Positions 60,129 through 64,000 of a stretch of DNA of 64,000 nt are shown in pieces. The first letter of the stretch is position 1. The number at the start of each line of letters is the position of its first letter. Source of the DNA: JAENVU01 sp963801105. Lineage in GTDB: Bacteria > Actinomycetota > Acidimicrobiia > IMCC26256 > JAENVU01. Both the position numbers and the translations under genes were made by a program. The stretch is taken from the NCBI GenBank assembly GCA_963801105.1, contig CAWDDH010000003.1, positions 868,001 through 932,000 of the forward strand, written 5' to 3'. A model generated the notes under the pieces. It ran no database searches and had not been told where the DNA came from. It worked only from the letters and a program-made list of their open reading frames with translations.

Positions 60129-61699
60129 CCAAGAACGGCAGCGGTGTGGGGTGGGAGCGTGAGGGTGCCCGTCACCGGCTCACCGTCGCGGGTGCGGTCG
60201 GTGCCGATCAGCAGGGTGCCATTCACGCCGTCGACGGTCGCCGGCTCACCGGTCAGGTTGAGCGCCACCAGCACGCCGCGGCCGCGGACGTAGGCGAGCA
60301 CACCGTCGGGCGCCGCGACCGGCGCCCACGCGCCGGTCGCGAGGTCGCCATTCTCGCGCCGCAGCCCGATGAGGTCGCGCGTGAGCGTGAGGAACGACAT
60401 CGGGTCCGCGCGCTGGTCCTCGACGTTGCAGGCGAGGTCACCGAAGCGGAGCCACGGGGTCACGGCCGGGCGCGTGAACCCGCCACCGGGGACGTTCGCC
60501 CACTGCATCGGCGTGCGGACGGGATCACGCCCGGCGTAGGGGTAGAAGCGGATCCCGACCGGGTCGACCAGCTCGTCGCGCGGAACGTCGGTGTCGACCA
60601 TGCCGATCTCGTCACCCTCGTAGAGGAACACCGTGCCGCGCAACGTGAGCAACATCATCAGGGCGCACCGCGCGAGCTCCGGGTCGCCCCCGGCCCAGCG
60701 CGTCGGGAAGCGGGAGATGTCGTGGTTGCTCCCGACCCATACCGGGGTGTCGCCCGGCACCGCGGCCTCGGTCCGAGCGACGAGTTCGGCGAGCGCGGCC
60801 GCCTCGAACGGCGCGTGCGCGAATGGGATGTTGAAGTCGAGGTGCAGCTGGTCGCCCGCGAGGAACGGGAACAGGTCCTCGATCTTCTCCACGAACGTCT
60901 CGCCGACGAGCAGCCGCGGCGGGTCGTACGAGTCGGCCACGGACCGCCAGCGCCGGTGGACGTCGTGCACCTCGGGCCGGCACGAGTTGAACTCCTGGCG
61001 CTGCCCGCGGATCTGCTCCATGAGTGAATCGGTCTCGACCGCCGCCGGGTTGTCGCGGAGCTCCGCGTCCTTGATCACCATGTGCGCGACGTCGATGCGG
61101 AAGCCCGCGATGCCGCGGTCGAACCAGAAGCGCAGGATCGCGTCGAACTCGGCGCGCACCTCCTCGTTCCACCAGTTGAGGTCGGGCTGGTCGTCGAGGA
61201 AGTTGTGCAGGTAGTACTGGCCCGTCGGCTCGTGGAGCGTCCAGGCACCGCCACCGAAGACACTGACCCAGTTGTTCGGCGGGCCGCCGTCGGGCGCCGG
61301 ATCCGCCCACACGTACCAATCGCGCTTCGGGTCGTCACGGGACGAGCGCGACTGCGCGAACCACGGGTGCTCGATGCTGGTGTGGTTCGGCACGAGGTCC
61401 ATCACGACGCCGATGTCCCGCTCCGCGCCGGCCGCGACGAGATGGTCGAGGTCCGCGAGTGTGCCGAGGCTCGGATCCACGTCGTAGTAGTCGGCGACGT
61501 CGTAGCCGAAGTCGGCGTTGGGTGACACGGTGACCGGGCTCAGCCAGATCGCCCGCACGCCGAGCCACGCGAGGTGGTCCAACCGCTCGATCACACCACG
61601 CAGGTCACCGACACCGTCGCCGTCGGTGTCCTGATACGAGCGGGGATACACCTGGTACAGGACTTCCCCGACCCACCATTGCCCACCACGTTGCGTCAC
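60107..61699 (-). CDS. GH13 alpha-glucosidase / oligo-glucosidase-type enzyme
   Basis: 530 residues, cytosolic TIM-barrel glycosidase. Conserved regions: LYQVYPRSYQDTDGDGVGDLRGV at the N-terminus, DLVPNHTSIEHPWF (region I), GFRIDVAHMV (nucleophile Asp near 199), LLVGETFV (acid Glu near 267), VGSNHDISRFPTRWAGGD (third catalytic Asp), and QPDLNWWNEEVR. The layout is that of alpha-glucosidases and oligo-1,6-glucosidases (GH13 subfamilies 17/23/30/31) rather than trehalose synthase. Ends with a beta-sandwich domain. No partner transporter or phosphorylase genes are nearby. ATG 61699. Confidence 0.88.
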   Translation of the reverse strand: MTQRGGQWWVGEVLYQVYPRSYQDTDGDGVGDLRGVIERLDHLAWLGVRAIWLSPVTVSPNADFGYDVADYYDVDPSLGTLADLDHLVAAGAERDIGVVMDLVPNHTSIEHPWFAQSRSSRDDPKRDWYVWADPAPDGGPPNNWVSVFGGGAWTLHEPTGQYYLHNFLDDQPDLNWWNEEVRAEFDAILRFWFDRGIAGFRIDVAHMVIKDAELRDNPAAVETDSLMEQIRGQRQEFNSCRPEVHDVHRRWRSVADSYDPPRLLVGETFVEKIEDLFPFLAGDQLHLDFNIPFAHAPFEAAALAELVARTEAAVPGDTPVWVGSNHDISRFPTRWAGGDPELARCALMMLLTLRGTVFLYEGDEIGMVDTDVPRDELVDPVGIRFYPYAGRDPVRTPMQWANVPGGGFTRPAVTPWLRFGDLACNVEDQRADPMSFLTLTRDLIGLRRENGDLATGAWAPVAAPDGVLAYVRGRGVLVALNLTGEPATVDGVNGTLLIGTDRTRDGEPVTGTLTLPPHTAAVLGSAAPRR

Positions 61700-61743
61700 G
61701 GGGGCGCAGGGTAGCGGCGCATCCCGATTACGGTCGGCGCTGC

Positions 61744-62814
61744 GTGCCGATCAAGTACCTGGGTTCGAAACGCCGGCTGGTCACCGTGCTGGGCACGCTG
61801 GCCACCGCGGCCGGTTGCGACCACGCGCTCGACCTCTTCTCCGGGACCACCCGCGTGGCCCAGGAGCTGAAGCACCGCGGTGCGTTCGTGACCGCCGTCG
61901 ACCGGGCGCGCTACGCGGTGACCTTCGCCGAGAGCGCGATCGCGACCGACGCCGCGACGCTCGACCTCGACGCGCTGGACCGGGAGCTGGCCGAGCTCGA
62001 CGCGCTGCCGCCCGCGCCCGGCTACGTCACCGAGACCTTCTGCGAGGCGGCGCGCTACTTCCGGCCCGAGAACGGTGCACGCATCGACGCGATCCGAGAC
62101 GCGATCGAGACCCGCCGCGGGCACCCCCACTACCCGATCCTCCTGACGAGCCTGATCGAGGCCGCCGACCGCGTGGACTCCACCACCGGCGTGCAGATGG
62201 CCTACCTGAAGGCCTGGGCGCCCCGCGCGCTCCAACGGCTCACGCTGCGCCGCCCGGACCTGCTGGCCGGTCCCGGCGCGGCCGTGCGAGGCGACGCGGT
62301 GGCCCTGGCTCCCACGCTCGGTCCGTTCGACTTCGCCTACCTCGATCCGCCGTACAACCAGCATCGCTACGAGGCGAACTACCACGTGTGGGAGACGCTC
62401 GTCGCGTGGGACGCGCCCGCGCACTACGGCGTCGCGTGCAAGCGCGAGGAGCTCTCCGACCGGACGCTCACCAGCGCGTTCAACCGACGCCGCGAGATGC
62501 CAGACGCCCTCGCCGCATGCATCGACGGGATCGACGCCGGGGTCATGGTCGTGTCCTACAACGACGAGTCGTGGATCGCGCTCGAAGATCTCATGGAGAT
62601 GTGCCGCGCGCGCGGCGCGGTCGAGGTCCTCGCGTTCGACTCGAAGCGCTACGTCGGTGCGCAGATCGGCATTCACAACGCGACGGGTGACCGCGTCGGC
62701 ACACCAGGACGCCTCCGAAACGTCGAGTACCTGCTGGTGTGCGGCGAACCGCCCCGAGTTGCGATCGCCACGGACGCGGCACGCTCCCTCGTCGGGGCCG
62801 CGTCGCCCGTCTGA
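61744..62814 (+). CDS. D12-class N6-adenine DNA methyltransferase (solitary)
   Basis: 356 residues from GTG 61744. Motif X-like start IKYLGSKRRLV, motif I ALDLFSGTTRVAQELKHRG near residue 28 and motif IV FAYLDPPYNQHRYEANYHVWETL (DPPY at about 201), giving the alpha/Dam-type order. A helical target-recognition region lies between. No restriction endonuclease or specificity gene is next to it (neighbours are GH13 and acyl-CoA dehydrogenase genes). It therefore looks like an orphan methylase with a regulatory or housekeeping role. Recognition sequence cannot be told. Confidence 0.88.
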   Translation: MPIKYLGSKRRLVTVLGTLATAAGCDHALDLFSGTTRVAQELKHRGAFVTAVDRARYAVTFAESAIATDAATLDLDALDRELAELDALPPAPGYVTETFCEAARYFRPENGARIDAIRDAIETRRGHPHYPILLTSLIEAADRVDSTTGVQMAYLKAWAPRALQRLTLRRPDLLAGPGAAVRGDAVALAPTLGPFDFAYLDPPYNQHRYEANYHVWETLVAWDAPAHYGVACKREELSDRTLTSAFNRRREMPDALAACIDGIDAGVMVVSYNDESWIALEDLMEMCRARGAVEVLAFDSKRYVGAQIGIHNATGDRVGTPGRLRNVEYLLVCGEPPRVAIATDAARSLVGAASPV

Positions 62815-62856
62815 TCGGGCCGGGCGAGCGACCGCCTCCGAGAGGCGCCCGAACGA

Positions 62857-63966
62857 TCAGGACGCGGCGATCAACCGACCGAGGTCGCGGAGCTGTGCAG
62901 TCTCTGAGCCGAGCGTGAACTCGAGCGCCTTCACCCACTGGAAGTACCGGTGGATCGGGTAGTCGAGATCGATGCAGATCCCGCCGTGCACGTGGAGCGC
63001 CGCGTGCACGACCCGGCTGCCACCTTCGGACGCCCAGAACTTGGCGGTCGCGACCTCCATGGCCGCGTCCTCACCCGCGGCGAGCTTGGTGGCCGCCTGG
63101 AGCATGGTGAGCTCGATCGCCTGGGTGTCGATGTACGCGTCGGCGAGGCGTTGGCCGACGGCCTGGAACGTGCCGATCGCGCGGTCGAACTGCTTGCGCT
63201 CGGTCGTGTAGTGGGCGGTCATCCGCAGCGCCTCCTGGCACGCGCCGGCGACGATCGCGCAGATTCCCACGACGGTCCGCTGCACCGTCCACCGCAGGAT
63301 GTCGCGGCCGTCCGCGATCTCACCGATCCGGTGGGCGTCCTCGACGGTCGCGCCGTCGAGGTGCATGACGAACCACGGCTCGTGATTGGTCACGTCCTGG
63401 CGTTCGAGCGTGACCCCGGGCTGGTCGGTCGAGACGAAGAAGAGCCCGATGTCGTCGCCGACCCGGGCCGGGACCAGGACGCGCGCCGCGACGTGCGCCA
63501 TCGGCACGCCGACCTTCTTGCCCTCGATCCGCCACTCGCCGCCCTGGGGAGTCGCGGCGGTCATCGGCTCGTACGCCGAGGTGCCGAGCTCGCTCAACGC
63601 GGCGGTGTACACCACCTCACCGGCGACGCTGGGGCCGAGGCCGGCGCGCTGCTCGTCGGTGCCGAAGCGGTCGACGGTCGCGGCGCACGTGACGATGGAG
63701 TGCAGGATCGGGAGCGGCGCGACGGCCCGGCCCTGCTCCTGGAGGAGGAGGCACAGCTCGAGGAACCCGAAGCCGAGGCCGCCGACGGCTTCGGGGAGCG
63801 CGACCCCGAGCAGGTTGGCCTTGGCGAGCTCGGCGAAGGTGTCGCGGTCGAACCAGTCGGTGCTCTCGTCGAGCGCGCGCAGGTGCCCGAGGTCCATCCG
63901 GTCGGAGAGGATCTGCCGCGCGAGATCGCGGACGGCCTGCTGCTCCTCGGTCAGGGTGAAGTCCAT
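62857..63966 (-). CDS. Acyl-CoA dehydrogenase
   Basis: 369 residues. FAD-dependent dehydrogenase: N-terminal helices (FTLTEEQQAVRDLARQIL), LGVALPEAVGGLGFGFLELCLLLQEQGR, YTAALSELGTS, a middle beta domain and the C-terminal RKQFDRAIGTFQAVGQRLADAYIDTQAIELTML with CHGGIC-like HVHGGICIDLDYPIHRYFQW. The family's usual catalytic Glu position is not obvious, as in actinobacterial FadE variants that act as alpha2beta2 heteromers with a second subunit. A partner gene could lie beyond the window edge. ATG 63966. Confidence 0.88.
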   Translation of the reverse strand: MDFTLTEEQQAVRDLARQILSDRMDLGHLRALDESTDWFDRDTFAELAKANLLGVALPEAVGGLGFGFLELCLLLQEQGRAVAPLPILHSIVTCAATVDRFGTDEQRAGLGPSVAGEVVYTAALSELGTSAYEPMTAATPQGGEWRIEGKKVGVPMAHVAARVLVPARVGDDIGLFFVSTDQPGVTLERQDVTNHEPWFVMHLDGATVEDAHRIGEIADGRDILRWTVQRTVVGICAIVAGACQEALRMTAHYTTERKQFDRAIGTFQAVGQRLADAYIDTQAIELTMLQAATKLAAGEDAAMEVATAKFWASEGGSRVVHAALHVHGGICIDLDYPIHRYFQWVKALEFTLGSETAQLRDLGRLIAAS

Positions 63967-64000
63967 CGTGAGTCCTCGTGTCTCTGCGGGTGGATCAGCG

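Noticed and set aside
61744..62814. Restriction-modification system
   Set aside because: Only the methylase is present; neighbours are a glucosidase and an acyl-CoA dehydrogenase.

Overview
This window is high-GC DNA whose third codon positions are nearly all G or C. The gene content points to an actinobacterium. The marker genes are a histidine phosphatase–DUF3090–SCO1664-family cluster, a DUF3151 gene, two resuscitation-promoting-factor-like muralytic genes, a deazaflavin (F420)-type oxidoreductase, an ANTAR regulator, a fatty-acyl-AMP ligase and SCP-type thiolase/OB-fold genes. A member of the Acidimicrobiia is my best guess, but that is inference, not proof.

Left arm (1–25 kb), mostly intact core genes: a ClC chloride channel, NhaA, a fatty-acyl-AMP ligase, the coupled phosphatase–DUF3090–SCO1664 triad, DUF3151, GDP-mannose dehydratase and a nitronate-monooxygenase-like enzyme. 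Next comes purE behind three tandem 89-bp repeats. After it lie a FtsX/MacB-type ABC exporter, lgt, an Fpg/MutM-type glycosylase, an AarF/UbiB kinase, two secreted muralytic proteins with a possible Crp box, a sulfatase, a delta-60-repeat secreted protein, a GT39-like membrane glycosyltransferase, and a thiolase with its OB-fold partner.

Middle (25–49 kb), an accessory and decaying region. Five genes carry single-base frameshifts (parallel beta-helix protein, Leu/Ile/Val-type binding protein, DUF385 oxidoreductase, Calx-beta protein, GT2 glycosyltransferase). Several others are remnants (DUF1254/1214, CsrA, metallophosphoesterase, integrase tail, a fragment of a duplicated gene, and a methyltransferase with an internal deletion). 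Intact genes here include a nucleotidyl cyclase with a cysteine-rich N-terminus, a TetR regulator divergent from a methyltransferase with two clear operators, a stand-alone histidine-kinase-like DHp protein beside a GAF–ANTAR regulator, an exported beta-carbonic anhydrase, an MscS-like channel and an AlkP-superfamily phosphohydrolase. From 43.2 to 48.85 kb lies a small integrated element. It is bounded by a 48-nt exact repeat of the 3' part of tRNA-Arg(ACG), and each end carries a near-identical 20-bp motif that could be an integrase arm site.

Right arm (49–64 kb) returns to core-type genes: MurJ flippase, a sulfotransferase, UppP, a ureidoglycolate-lyase-like protein, a cupin coupled to a D-2-hydroxyacid dehydrogenase, threonine aldolase, an RraA-like aldolase, tRNA-Ser(GCT), a large unknown coiled-coil protein, an SRPBCC protein, an HhH–PHP protein, a GH13 glucosidase, a solitary D12-class DNA adenine methylase and an acyl-CoA dehydrogenase.

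Functional links: MurJ, UppP, Lgt and the two Rpf-like proteins all serve cell-envelope building or remodelling. Gmd, the GT39- and GT2-type transferases, the sulfotransferase, the sulfatase and the AlkP-like protein suggest glycan or exopolysaccharide work. The acyl-AMP ligase, thiolase/OB-fold pair and acyl-CoA dehydrogenase suggest lipid metabolism.
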